Part shown: piece after piece, positions 51,601 to 61,150 of the stretch
Layout: each line of letters opens with the position of its first letter
How positions within the stretch are numbered: position 1 is the first letter of the stretch
NCBI GenBank assembly: GCA_002840645.1
Contig: PHBO01000001.1
Span: 156,731-220,730, forward strand
Length of the DNA: 64,000 bases
Source: Candidatus Cloacimonetes bacterium HGW-Cloacimonetes-3
GTDB lineage: Bacteria > Cloacimonadota > Cloacimonadia > Cloacimonadales > Cloacimonadaceae
Reading direction: 5' to 3'
Made by a program: the position numbers and the translations under genes
Notes under the pieces: generated by a model
What the model saw: only the letters and a program-made list of their open reading frames with translations
Database searches by the model: none
Told to the model about the DNA's origin: nothing

Positions 51601-51932
51601 TTATCAATGGAGATTTCAAACAGGTTGCAGATGGCAAATGGTGGATTCGCAAGGTAGAAGGCTGGGTTCCCAAGAATCCCTATAGTCCCAACGATGGTTT
51701 GAAAGAAAAGGTACTCATTGTCTGGCGCAAGCTGACCGGAAACCTGGAAGAGGATAACCTTATCCTGGACGCATGGTTTCAGAAGAACCGTATCAGTACT
51801 CTTGACTGGGAATTTGACACCATCTATGTAAATGGCAGTAATAATCTGCCTAACCTGCAACAGGATGGCGATACCTGGAAGGTACGGCTCATTGAGGAAG
51901 AATTTATGAAGCGGATGTGGGAGCAAAACTAA
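48627..51932 (+). CDS. Large Mod-like DNA N6-adenine/N4-cytosine methyltransferase (type III-like)
   Basis: YIYIDPPYNTNEASFIYKNEYKHSSW (motif IV) before DYFAGSGTTGQAVINLNR (motif I): beta-class order. Confidence 0.88.
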   Translation: MPTTDQLRSKLINKLKELFQLNQPDLDFGFYRIMHAKSEQVSSFIENDLLQVIQDTFGQVDETKKDKLKQELDNAIQTAIDFGAPDPETTTKVIEARAKYEAIKDSASSEAEIYDHLYRFFERYYDDGDFISRRYYTRETPGKAAPFSIPYNGEEVKLHWANADQYYIKTTEYFANYAVNLTEAVKGLKETKKKSDEEIDLDDSSVPEGLKLHFRIIDATEGDHANVKASDATKRYFLIHKAKPVELNDKNELIINFEYRPDQAGAKQDALNKDALSAIIYALKLEPSMAAYYEHLSHRTPTDKDKDRILLTKYVNQYTARNTMDYFIHKNLGAFLKRELDFYIKNEIMRLDDIENAEVPKVEDYLSKIKVLRKIAIKLIEFMAQLEDFQKKLWLKKKFVVETNYCITIDRVPEALYPQIIANKEQIGEWIKLYAIDEIEADTTCPAFTNPPTLNFLKVNNKLMLDTRFFDDAFKARLISSIQDFDDKCDGLLIHSENFQALNLAQQRLLGQVTYIYIDPPYNTNEASFIYKNEYKHSSWGTMVFNSINKSKPLMSSNGLISIAIDDLEQPFLANICDELFGIEERLGTLVIEIKPSGRTNDNFLATSHEYILFYGYNSSETKICFFELTDDQKNQYFETDDSSAYKWRDFLRTGGYSTPEERPNSFYPIYYDEVTGKVTLEETEGYLKILPIDSEGKFRVWRKTPPSFLEHLNSGEINIKKSINGQWKVQIIDRIKQGTRPKSVWVGKKYDAASHGTKHLKQLFGNSAPFSFPKSVFAVSDCVYIVSGDSDLDHVILDYFAGSGTTGQAVINLNRNDGGNRKYILVEMGDYFDTVLKPRINKVVYSKDWKEGKPKDRDTGISHCFKYLRLESYEDTLNNLVLQNEPIRDITLADNASLQEDYILHYMLDVESKGSQSLLNIDAFNDPTSYALKVKKPGSDEYIEKAVDLIETFNYLIGLRLVHLGVPQTLTAASTRVPDPDLPQDQDTKLIINGDFKQVADGKWWIRKVEGWVPKNPYSPNDGLKEKVLIVWRKLTGNLEEDNLILDAWFQKNRISTLDWEFDTIYVNGSNNLPNLQQDGDTWKVRLIEEEFMKRMWEQN

Positions 51933-54900
51933 TGGCTCGCAAAACAAGCTTACAGAACCATAAATTCTCCAATAAACTGCTCCTTAACCAGTGGTTGATG
52001 AGTCAATTTGGAATTGACCCGCTCTTGGAATATAAGGATAATACCCGACCATTTCACAAACTTGCTGCACCCATCAGAGATAACCGCATGGAGGGTTATG
52101 ATACGGACGGATTACACCGTTTTTACCATGAACTGGTGAATAGCGAGCTATTTTACAATGAGCTCCATCCCATCAGCAAAGAGCAGCTACGCATCTATGA
52201 GGAAAACATCGTCTCGCATACCAGAACTATAAACTACTTACGTAGTAGACCTATTGTCTGGAAGTACTTTCAATGGCTAACTCTGCTTTTTGTGGAAATC
52301 TATCTGGATCGTTATTTTACCGATAAAGCAAAGCTGCTGGATGATCTGAATGTCTATCTAAAGAGGTTTAATGAAAAGTGGACTGGCTTTCAGAATCTTG
52401 AGCCATACTCTTTTGATGATCTGAATAAGTTATGTCTGCAAAACGCAACGGGAAGCGGTAAGACCCTGCTGATGCATGTTAACCTCTTGCAGTTCCGGCA
52501 TTATGCCAAAAAGACTCGTGAGGGAAGTGAGATATCCAGGGTAATCTTGCTTAGCCCCAATGAACGGCTTAGTGAGCAGCATTTGGAAGAGCTAAAGATT
52601 AGCGGTTTCTATTCTGCCCAAAGGCTAAAAACCAAGCAAGACGGCAGCATTGATATGGTCGATGTAATCGAAATCACCAAACTCGGTGATACCGAAGGAC
52701 CAAATACAATCGCCACCAGAAGCCTTGGGGATCAAAACCTGCTATTGGTTGATGAAGGGCACCGGGGGATGAGCGGAAAAGATGAAGGAGTGTGGTTCAC
52801 AAGAAGATCAGAACTATGTGCCAAAGGCTTTACCTTCGAATATTCTGCCACGTTTGCCCAAGCTGTTGCCGCTGCGAATAACAGAGCATTTGAGGATAGC
52901 TATGCCAAGACCGTGATCTTCGACTATTCCTACAGGTGGTTTTACGAAGATGGATTTGGCAAGGACTACCAGATATTGAACCTGCCAAAAACCTATCAGC
53001 AGGTGCAGGATGTGTATCTGACTGCCTGTCTACTCAAATACTATCAGCAACTCAAAGTCTATGAAGATAAGAAACTGGAAATTGTCCCATTTAACTTGGA
53101 AAAACCTCTGTAGGTCTTTGTGGGTAGTACTGTTACCAAGAAAAAGGGTAAACAAGAGGTTGAGCTCCCCAGCGAGGAGTTACTCTCGGACGTGGGGCAG
53201 ATTATAGTCTTTATCGCTAAGTTCCTGAGTAACGATGCTGTTTTCCAAAAGAGCATTGAGAAGATCCTCTATGACAATGGCAGCAGTACCGGGCTGCTCG
53301 ACGATGCAGGCAATGACATCTTTGCAAATTCATTCAATTATCTCCTCAAGACCGCTAATTCTACTGATAACATTTCCGAGATTTATCACGATATTCTGAA
53401 GACACTGTTCAACAACCCAGCCGGAGGACAACTTAGCTTGGCAAGGCTTAAGGGAGATTCCGGTGAAGTCGCTTTGTATCTCGGCAATAGCGACACACCC
53501 TTTGGTTTGATCAATGTCGGAGATGCCAAGGGTTTGTGTGATCACATAGAAGAGACTGCCAAACACAATGATATACAGTTAAATGTGGAAGATAGCGATT
53601 TTACAGAAGCGATGTTTGCTTCAGTGAAGGATTCCTCATCTCCCATCAACCTATTGATCGGGTCTAAGAAGTTTGTCGAAGGGTGGGATTGCTGGCGTGT
53701 TAGTACCATGGGTTTGATGCATGTCGGTAAGAGCGAAGGAACGCAAATTATCCAGCTATTTGGGCGCGGTGTGCGCTTAAAAGGGTATGAGTGGAGTCTG
53801 AAGCGCAGTGGGCATACTTATGCCACCACAAAGCCTGGATTCATTGAAGATATCGAAACCCTGAATGTCTTTGGCATCGAAGCTGACTTCATGGATAAAT
53901 TCAGACAATTCTTACGTGATGAAGGCTTGCCTGGCAACGAGAAAAGGCTGGTTATAACAATCCCGATGAATGTGACTGCTGATTTTGGCAAAAAGCTAAA
54001 GATACTACGACCTAAAAAGAAGAAAGACGGCACTGAATACGATTTTAAGAAAGACGGACCAGTACCCACTATTGGCAATGTACCTCAGTATCTGCAAAAG
54101 AATCCTGTAGTATCGGACTGGTACCCCCGGATTCAAACCATCAAGTCACGAGGCACACTGCAAGATGGTCAAAAAGACGAGGTAATACTAAAGAGTAAGC
54201 AGATAAGCCTTCTGGATATGGATCGCCTGTATTTCGAACTTGAACGTTTCAAACGGGAAAAAAGCTGGCACAACCTCAATCTCAGCAAACAGGGGATTAT
54301 CAGCTTGTTATCAGATACATCCTGGTATCGGCTATTCTTGCCTGAAACAAGGCTCATGCCTCAAAACTATGATGAAGTGCTCATCCTTCAACAAATAGCT
54401 ACTGAACTGGTAAAGCGATTCTGTGAGAAGTACTATAATTTCTGCAAGAAGTCTTTTATCGAACCTCGACTGGAACTAAGAGAACTGACTCCTGATGATG
54501 ATAACTTGCCTTCTGATAAAGAATATCAGTTGATTGTGGATGGCGATGATATCCATGTAATCGAAGGGATTAAGAAGCTGAAAGATGAGATCATTGTTAA
54601 GAAAGACCAGCTTCTGCATGTAGGCGACCTCAAAGCCTGCAACTTTGGCAATCATCTTTTCCAACCCTTGTTTCATGTGCGTCATGGCGGGAACATCACG
54701 ATCTTGCCAGTCTCTTTTAACGAGAGCGAATACCAGTTCATTACTGACCTGAAAGCATGGTGCGATAAGAATCATAAGGATATGAAGGATAAGGGAAAGG
54801 AGTTATATCTTCTCCGCAATCTAAGTCGGGGCAAGGGAGTGGGCTTCTTTGAAGCTGGTAACTTCCATCCCGATTTCATCCTCTGGGTTCTTTCTGAAGG

Positions 54901-55168
54901 CAAACAGTATGTTCACTTCATTGAACCACATGGACTGATGCATGAAGGGATCAACAGCGAGAAAATCCAGTTCCACAAGCGCATCAAAGAGATAGAGGCA
55001 AGGCTGGGTGATCCCAATGTTATCTTGAGTAGCTGGATATTGTCTGCAACTCCCAAACAAGAGCTTAGTCTCCGTGGGTATGATCCAGATGAGTATCTGA
55101 AGAATAATGTGGTGTTTATGGAAGACCAAGACACTTATGTTTCAATGATTATTAAACGGATGAGATAA
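51932..55168 (+). pseudogene. Type III restriction Res-like DEAD helicase, interrupted by an in-frame amber codon at 53111-53113
   Basis: LQNATGSGKTLLMHVNLLQF, LLVDEGHRGM in 5' half; VEGWDCWRVSTMGLMHVGKSEGTQIIQLFGRGVRLKG in 3' half; both halves in the same frame, ...NLEKPL-TAG-VFVGSTVTKKK.... Confidence 0.85.
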
Positions 55169-55244
55169 CAAAATGACAGATAGAAGACTTTATGAGATAC
55201 CCATGAATCTTGTATAAGTCAGTCTATGAAAAAGGAGCATTTAG

Positions 55245-56654
55245 ATGACAGAATGGGGAAGTCAAATACTAAAGGTTGGTCCTAAAATTGATTTTAATGC
55301 TAAAAATCCTGATCAGGTAACTGCCGAAAATGTCACAGACACAGAAACACAAAAGAACCAACTTATCGATCAGTATAGAAAGAACATTGAACCATGGTTA
55401 TCATCTCTATTTCAGAGTGAACACTTATCTCTATTAATCGGAAGTGGATTCACGACTGCCATAGCAAATAAATGCTGTTGCACAGCTCAAGGTATGGGCT
55501 ACGATGAGACCAAATTTCCCGAAACTCATAGAGTGATTCTTGATAAACATACAAAAGAAACAGCTAAATCTATCCGGTTAAGTGATCCAAACATTGAAGA
55601 TCAAATCCGTGTGTTAAGTCAATCCATTGATGGTTTAGAGGCTCTTGGTGATAGCGTTAATGCAGAAGCATTTAAAACTTCATTAAACGAATTGATATCA
55701 TCTTTTTTATCAGGATTACTTAAGACTGAGTGTGGTATAGGAAAAAAGCTGTTTGAGTCGATTGAAGAAGGTCCCATTAATACACTGATCCCATTTCTAA
55801 TGAGCTTTGCATCGAGAACCGCTTCCCGCGAAAGGTTGAATTTGTTTACAACGAATTATGACCGGCTTATTGAATTGGGCTGTGATGCTGCGGGAATAAG
55901 AGTTTTAGACCGTTTCGTTGGATCTTTAGAACCAGTTTTCAGGTCATCACGTCTTGATATTGATATGCATTATAACCCTCCTGGTATAAGAGGAGAACCG
56001 AGGTATTTGGAAGGAGTTGTGAGACTTACAAAATTGCATGGCTCTCTGGATTGGCGATATGACACAGACTTAAAAGTAATAAGGAAAGTCGGGTTACCAT
56101 TCGGAGTTGATACTGTTGTGAATCCCCTCCCTACTAATCCGGCTTACAGTGTGATGATTTATCCTAATCCTATGAAAGATCGAGAGACTGCAGAATATCC
56201 ATATGTGGAATTGTTTCGAGATTTCGCTGCAGCCGTGTGTAAACCTAACGCTACCTTGGTGACTTATGGTTACGGATTTGGAGACGATCATATAAACCGT
56301 ATTATCTCAGACATGCTGACAATCCCATCAACTCATTTACTAATTATCTCTTACGACAAATCAGATGATAGGATTAAACATTTCTATGAAAAACAGGGAT
56401 TTGAATCTCAGATATCGTTATTGATAGGTTCACATTTTGGTGACATCTCTACATTAGTTGAACAATATCTCCCGAAACCATCAATAGATCGCATTTCTAA
56501 CAGGATGTTTGAGTTGTTAAGTAAGCGTATCAACTGTAAGGAAAAAGCTCCTGAAGTAACTGAACATATTGCTGTCGATCAAGATATCACTCAAAAAACA
56601 GATCAACCTGAAACCATCATAATCCCCACAGTAGATGATGATGTCCCATTTTAG
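55245..56654 (+). CDS. SIR2-like domain protein (SIR2-HerA system) with SSB-like C-terminal tip
   Basis: LLIGSGFTTAIANKC; LFTTNYDRLIELGCDAAGI; LTKLHGSLDW; LVTYGYGFGDDHINRII; ends PTVDDDVPF*. Confidence 0.85.
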   Translation: MTEWGSQILKVGPKIDFNAKNPDQVTAENVTDTETQKNQLIDQYRKNIEPWLSSLFQSEHLSLLIGSGFTTAIANKCCCTAQGMGYDETKFPETHRVILDKHTKETAKSIRLSDPNIEDQIRVLSQSIDGLEALGDSVNAEAFKTSLNELISSFLSGLLKTECGIGKKLFESIEEGPINTLIPFLMSFASRTASRERLNLFTTNYDRLIELGCDAAGIRVLDRFVGSLEPVFRSSRLDIDMHYNPPGIRGEPRYLEGVVRLTKLHGSLDWRYDTDLKVIRKVGLPFGVDTVVNPLPTNPAYSVMIYPNPMKDRETAEYPYVELFRDFAAAVCKPNATLVTYGYGFGDDHINRIISDMLTIPSTHLLIISYDKSDDRIKHFYEKQGFESQISLLIGSHFGDISTLVEQYLPKPSIDRISNRMFELLSKRINCKEKAPEVTEHIAVDQDITQKTDQPETIIIPTVDDDVPF

Positions 56655-56663
56655 GAGTTTACA

Positions 56664-58793
56664 ATGAGAACACCAATGTCTGAGTATTCAAGCCGTCTTG
56701 TTGGAACAGTAGATGGTGTTTCACCTGACGAGATTGTTGTTCTATTGGATACAGATGCACCTCAATCTACAGCTTTAAATACTGGCACTCCAACTGCATT
56801 TCCTCAAGTAAATGGTTATGTTTTGATACCAAATCAATCTGGTGCTATTGTCGGCTTAGTTTACTGGTTAGGAATAGAAAGATCTCCATATCCAAAGCGA
56901 AAAGGATATTCTGATTTTGGGCTAATTGACCTTCCCTTCCCGTTACGAAAATTAAAGATAACTCCAGTTGGAACACTTGTCTCTAAAAGAGGCATCGAAA
57001 ATAAATGGAAACTGGAAAGAGGTGTCTTTACTTTCCCATCTATCGGGGATAATGTTGTTATACCTACACCAGAGCAGATTAAAGCAATTGTTACTGGTGA
57101 AGAAGACCAAGCCCATGTAACTTTAGGTACTTGTCCATCAGCTTTTGATGCAGACGTTAAGATCGATCCCAACATACTTTTTGGGCGCCATTTAGCAATT
57201 CTAGGTAATACGGGAAGTGGCAAGTCTTGTACTGTCGCTTCAGTTGTACGATCAATGCTTGTGCAATCTCGTGATAAGCATAAAGATGGGAATGAGCCAA
57301 ATGCAAGGTTTATTTTCTTAGACCCTAATGGAGAATACTCAAAGTGTTTTAAGGATATTTGCCCCAATGTTAGAGTATTTAGACCTGAACCAAATGCAGA
57401 TGATATACAAAGTGGGATTGAGCCATTTTCCCTTCCAGCTTGGATGTGGAACAGTTCAGAATGGTCTGCCATTGCACAAGCAGCACCTAGAATACAAAGG
57501 CCAATGCTGCAAGAAGCTCTTAGAAAACTAAAGTCTGGCAGTAACAGTACCTTTGACATACTTGGAAGAATGCGGATTAGATGCGGCTTTTTTGTCACAA
57601 GTAATAGTCGATTTATTGGGCAAGGTACAAACAGCTTTCAATCAAACAACTCATTTGGTCAGAGTATCGAAAGACTAGTCGAAGACTTGAATTGGTACAA
57701 AACTTCGCTTACTGATTCTGATGTTACTCAAGTTGAACTATGTATAACATCAATTGAAGCTATTCGGGGGCAGCGTAGGTGGACAAGTCAAAACAGTGCT
57801 GGATATAATGGTTTCGGCGACACAGAAGTTCAAACAGTAATTAATGCTATCGACACATTAATGGCTCATTTTCCCATAACTGATAACGAGTTAGTTGTAA
57901 ATGAGGACTCACCTGTTAAATTTGACATTAGGTATTTACCTGAATCATTAGAGGAAATATCGAGAACTGATACCGGTAACGCTCAGCAATTCATATCGAC
58001 GTTAATTGTTCGGATCAAGTCACTTTTGAATGACCAAAGAATATCATCCGTTATTGCATCAGAAACATGCACTCTTGAAAGCTGGCTTGAAAACACTATT
58101 GGAAAAGATCAATCAAGTAATGGACAAATAGCTGTGATTGATTTGTCGTTAATTCCATACGAAGTACTTCATCTAACTATAGCAGTAGCAGGTCGAGTAA
58201 TCTTTGAGGCACTTCAACGTTACATGAAACATAACAAAGTTAGCCTTCCTACATCTTTAGTTCTCGAAGAAGCACATACATTTGTTTCTAAGCTCTCATT
58301 TCAGGGAGATGAGATACCGAATCCAGCCGCTATGTGCCGTTTTACATTTGAACGAATAGCACGAGAAGGGCGTAAATTTGGTTTAGGGTTAATTGTTTCT
58401 TCACAACGACCGTCTGAGATTTCAGAATCAGTACTATCCCAATGCAACACATTTATGATACATCGAATAACTAACGATAAAGATCAAGATGTTATTAATC
58501 GACTTGTTCCAGATACAGCTAGAGGATTACTTAGAGAATTACCTAGTTTGCCTACAAGGCATTGCATTATGCTCGGAGCAGCAGTTAAAATACCTGTAAT
58601 GATTGAGATACCAGAACTATCAAAGGAAGTACGACCTCAATCAGAAGACCCTAAATTTTGGGAAGTGTGGACTGGAAATGTCGAGCGTCAGATCAATTGG
58701 AAAGCAATTGCAGATGACTGGCAGGGTATTCATCCTCTCTCTGAAGAAAATGTTCAACAAGAAGAAACACCAGAAGACGATGTCCCATTTTAG
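56664..58793 (+). CDS. HerA/DUF87-like ATPase with SSB-like C-terminal tip
   Basis: HLAILGNTGSGKSCTVASVVRSM; FIFLDPNGEYSKCF; LVLEEAHTFV; GLGLIVSSQRPSEISESVLSQCNTFMIHRI; ends TPEDDVPF*. Confidence 0.9.
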   Translation: MRTPMSEYSSRLVGTVDGVSPDEIVVLLDTDAPQSTALNTGTPTAFPQVNGYVLIPNQSGAIVGLVYWLGIERSPYPKRKGYSDFGLIDLPFPLRKLKITPVGTLVSKRGIENKWKLERGVFTFPSIGDNVVIPTPEQIKAIVTGEEDQAHVTLGTCPSAFDADVKIDPNILFGRHLAILGNTGSGKSCTVASVVRSMLVQSRDKHKDGNEPNARFIFLDPNGEYSKCFKDICPNVRVFRPEPNADDIQSGIEPFSLPAWMWNSSEWSAIAQAAPRIQRPMLQEALRKLKSGSNSTFDILGRMRIRCGFFVTSNSRFIGQGTNSFQSNNSFGQSIERLVEDLNWYKTSLTDSDVTQVELCITSIEAIRGQRRWTSQNSAGYNGFGDTEVQTVINAIDTLMAHFPITDNELVVNEDSPVKFDIRYLPESLEEISRTDTGNAQQFISTLIVRIKSLLNDQRISSVIASETCTLESWLENTIGKDQSSNGQIAVIDLSLIPYEVLHLTIAVAGRVIFEALQRYMKHNKVSLPTSLVLEEAHTFVSKLSFQGDEIPNPAAMCRFTFERIAREGRKFGLGLIVSSQRPSEISESVLSQCNTFMIHRITNDKDQDVINRLVPDTARGLLRELPSLPTRHCIMLGAAVKIPVMIEIPELSKEVRPQSEDPKFWEVWTGNVERQINWKAIADDWQGIHPLSEENVQQEETPEDDVPF

Positions 58794-58838
58794 AATGCCA
58801 AACGAATATTAGTAGTAGATAATAAAGGAGTTCTATCG

Positions 58839-59810
58839 ATGAGTAGAGATGAGTTAATTGAATATGCATTACAATCAGATATTATGAAAAATTGGCATTA
58901 CTTTCAGTTTCACTTTTCGTTTTATCATAAAGAGATGGAGCATGAGTTATGCAAATCTATTATTAACAGTTGTATATCATGTGAGTTAAAAATTGAGGGT
59001 ATAGCGAAGAATTTTATTGATAGGATAGCATCAATCAATGGTAGAGTAAAACAACAATCAGATTATGAACAGCTACTGCAGATACTCGCTGAGTTACTTA
59101 TAGTCGAGAAAACTCTTTCTTTTGAATGGGAAAACGTAAGAGAGTATAAGCATGAACCGACCACTGGAGAATCTAAAAAGAATCCCGAAGTAAACATAGT
59201 TACAGATAACTACACAATTGGTGTAGAGGTCAAAAGTCCTAAGATAATAGATCATATGAATGTTAGAGCAAGCAACCCATTCCAATTACCTGCACGAAGC
59301 CCAATAATCGATTTTTATGGAAAAGAACATACTACTCTGCCTAGGGATAACCCTGTAAAAGACTTTCTGATAAGTGCTGACGAAAAGTTTAAAAGCTTTA
59401 AAGAAACAATTCCGAACTATTATGGCGTGCTAGTTATTGTCTGGGATGATTACATTTACGAGCCAATTTCATCTTTGCTCTCTGAAGGCTCAGGTCTATT
59501 TACGGAAGCATCATTCTATATTGACACAGATAAGAATGCGGTAAAATTTCCGAACATTGATTGTGTAGTTTTAACCAGACACTTACTTCAGATAATTCGT
59601 GGAACTAGGGGTGAGCCATTACCAGATGAGGTTAAAACTCCCTTGGAATATGGGGATAAGACTATTTTCCCATTTAAAGTGCATATTGTCAACCCAGCAT
59701 CTAGTGTAACAATTCCAGATGAAGTTATACAGTGCTTTCAAACACATGAACCTTCTTTTATGCTTGGTGCCGAATATAGTCCAACAGATCAAATAACTTG
59801 GTTCAATTGA
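58839..59810 (+). CDS. Hypothetical protein, possible PD-(D/E)XK nuclease, third gene of the SIR2-HerA locus
   Basis: NPEVNIVTDNYTIGVEVKSP: D-Xn-ExK-like core; co-oriented, 45 nt downstream of herA. Confidence 0.5.
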   Translation: MSRDELIEYALQSDIMKNWHYFQFHFSFYHKEMEHELCKSIINSCISCELKIEGIAKNFIDRIASINGRVKQQSDYEQLLQILAELLIVEKTLSFEWENVREYKHEPTTGESKKNPEVNIVTDNYTIGVEVKSPKIIDHMNVRASNPFQLPARSPIIDFYGKEHTTLPRDNPVKDFLISADEKFKSFKETIPNYYGVLVIVWDDYIYEPISSLLSEGSGLFTEASFYIDTDKNAVKFPNIDCVVLTRHLLQIIRGTRGEPLPDEVKTPLEYGDKTIFPFKVHIVNPASSVTIPDEVIQCFQTHEPSFMLGAEYSPTDQITWFN

Positions 59811-59919
59811 TGTTCTAGTTTTGCATCATACAATTCCTATGCTTTCAAATCACTTTTTAAGTGTACATGATTGTTTGAGTGAACTAAACAGAATGTCTCC
59901 ATCCGATCGACAGCCGAGT

Positions 59920-60435
59920 TTAGTTTAAGCATCGTCTTCCACCTAAGCGATTCAAACCCCGGAGTTGACCCAATATACCTTTCTGGACTTTTCTGCCGAT
60001 TTTGGGCACGTTTTGGCGGGAAATAACTACATATATGAAGCCTCTCAGATCAACGACCTCAATTGATGCCAATGCCTCCAGATAGATATAGACCCACTGT
60101 CTGGATTTACCTATGTCTTGTGCAATATCTCGGATTGACTTGTATCTGCCTTGTTCCAGGATGTCCAGAAGCCTGTGGGCATCTGCTATGCTGAAAGTCC
60201 ATCCCCTGTAGTGCTGATAGCCTATTCTGGCTTGGTAGCGGTTGGCTCGGACATATATGGGAGGACTATCTTCTATCTGTTTGATTGCCCGACCTTGAAT
60301 CAGTTCAGACAATGTCTGATCTATGATGTCTGCTTCAATACTGGTTAACTGAGCTATTACATTAGCATTGAAAGGTCGATCATACTGATTGATGAAGTTG
60401 AGGATTAGTTCTTTGTCCGTCATACTGCCCTCAAT
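59920..60435 (-). CDS. Small HTH-containing protein of the transposition module
   Basis: MIEGSMTDKELILNFINQYDRP...YKSIRDIAQDIGKSRQWVYIYLEALASIEVVDLRGF resembles an HTH; follows the transposition ATPase. Start uncertain (listed ORF extends to 60465). Confidence 0.5.
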   Translation of the reverse strand: MEGSMTDKELILNFINQYDRPFNANVIAQLTSIEADIIDQTLSELIQGRAIKQIEDSPPIYVRANRYQARIGYQHYRGWTFSIADAHRLLDILEQGRYKSIRDIAQDIGKSRQWVYIYLEALASIEVVDLRGFIYVVISRQNVPKIGRKVQKGILGQLRGLNRLGGRRCLN

Positions 60436-61141
60436 CATCCAAATCGGCTTGGGTGACCAGTTCAAGGTTCTTGTAAATACCTATCTCCTCTACTGAGCGA
60501 ATAAGCTTCATGGCTTTTCGGACATTACCGCAGGAGTGGAAGTGGACATATTCGACAACATCCGGATGGAACTTGATTTCCAGAATCTCACTGCATAACT
60601 GGGCAACATCCTTCTTGGGCAGGTCTTGGAACTCATAGAAGAAATTGCATCTATCGAAGTAATACTCATTGATCTGGTTGAGCTTATCCTTGGCATTCTG
60701 CATCCCGACCAGGATCACTATCGATGTGGTCTCATCCACGATATCCCTGATCGCACCTAAGAGCTGTGGGTGTCGGAAGGCATAGTCTATCTCATCCACC
60801 ACTATGATCGTATCACGATGATCTTCCAGTGTCGACAAGCACAGCATAAAGAGGTCATTAGCTGTACCGTATGGTACATACTCTCCCAGGCCAAATCTCT
60901 TGTATAAGGCTAAGAGTAGCTTGGAGGCAAATGCCTTGGGTGTGGTTGTTGCTTCCAGTCTGAGATAGACATAACCCTTACTGAAAGCAATCCGGTTCGC
61001 ATACGTGGTCTTACCCAGACCTGGTCTACCATACAGCAACCCGAGCCCGACCATCTCCAGTTTGGGTCGATTCAGGAGGTATTCAATGCATTTATCGGCT
61101 GCGATTACGTTCTGAGTCCTGACTAGTTTTCCTTGTTTCAT
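60431..61141 (-). CDS. AAA transposition ATPase (MuB/TniB/TnsC-like)
   Basis: LGLLYGRPGLGKTTYANRIA; DTIIVVDEIDYAF; immediately downstream of a MuA-like transposase. Confidence 0.8.
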   Translation of the reverse strand: MKQGKLVRTQNVIAADKCIEYLLNRPKLEMVGLGLLYGRPGLGKTTYANRIAFSKGYVYLRLEATTTPKAFASKLLLALYKRFGLGEYVPYGTANDLFMLCLSTLEDHRDTIIVVDEIDYAFRHPQLLGAIRDIVDETTSIVILVGMQNAKDKLNQINEYYFDRCNFFYEFQDLPKKDVAQLCSEILEIKFHPDVVEYVHFHSCGNVRKAMKLIRSVEEIGIYKNLELVTQADLDD

Positions 61142-61150
61142 TATTACCTT

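Noticed and set aside
45728-55168. DISARM or BREX identity for the SNF2/Mod/Res cassette
   Set aside because: No DUF1998/PLD DrmB/DrmC pair adjacent in the cassette, and no PglZ, BrxC or BrxL-like genes seen.
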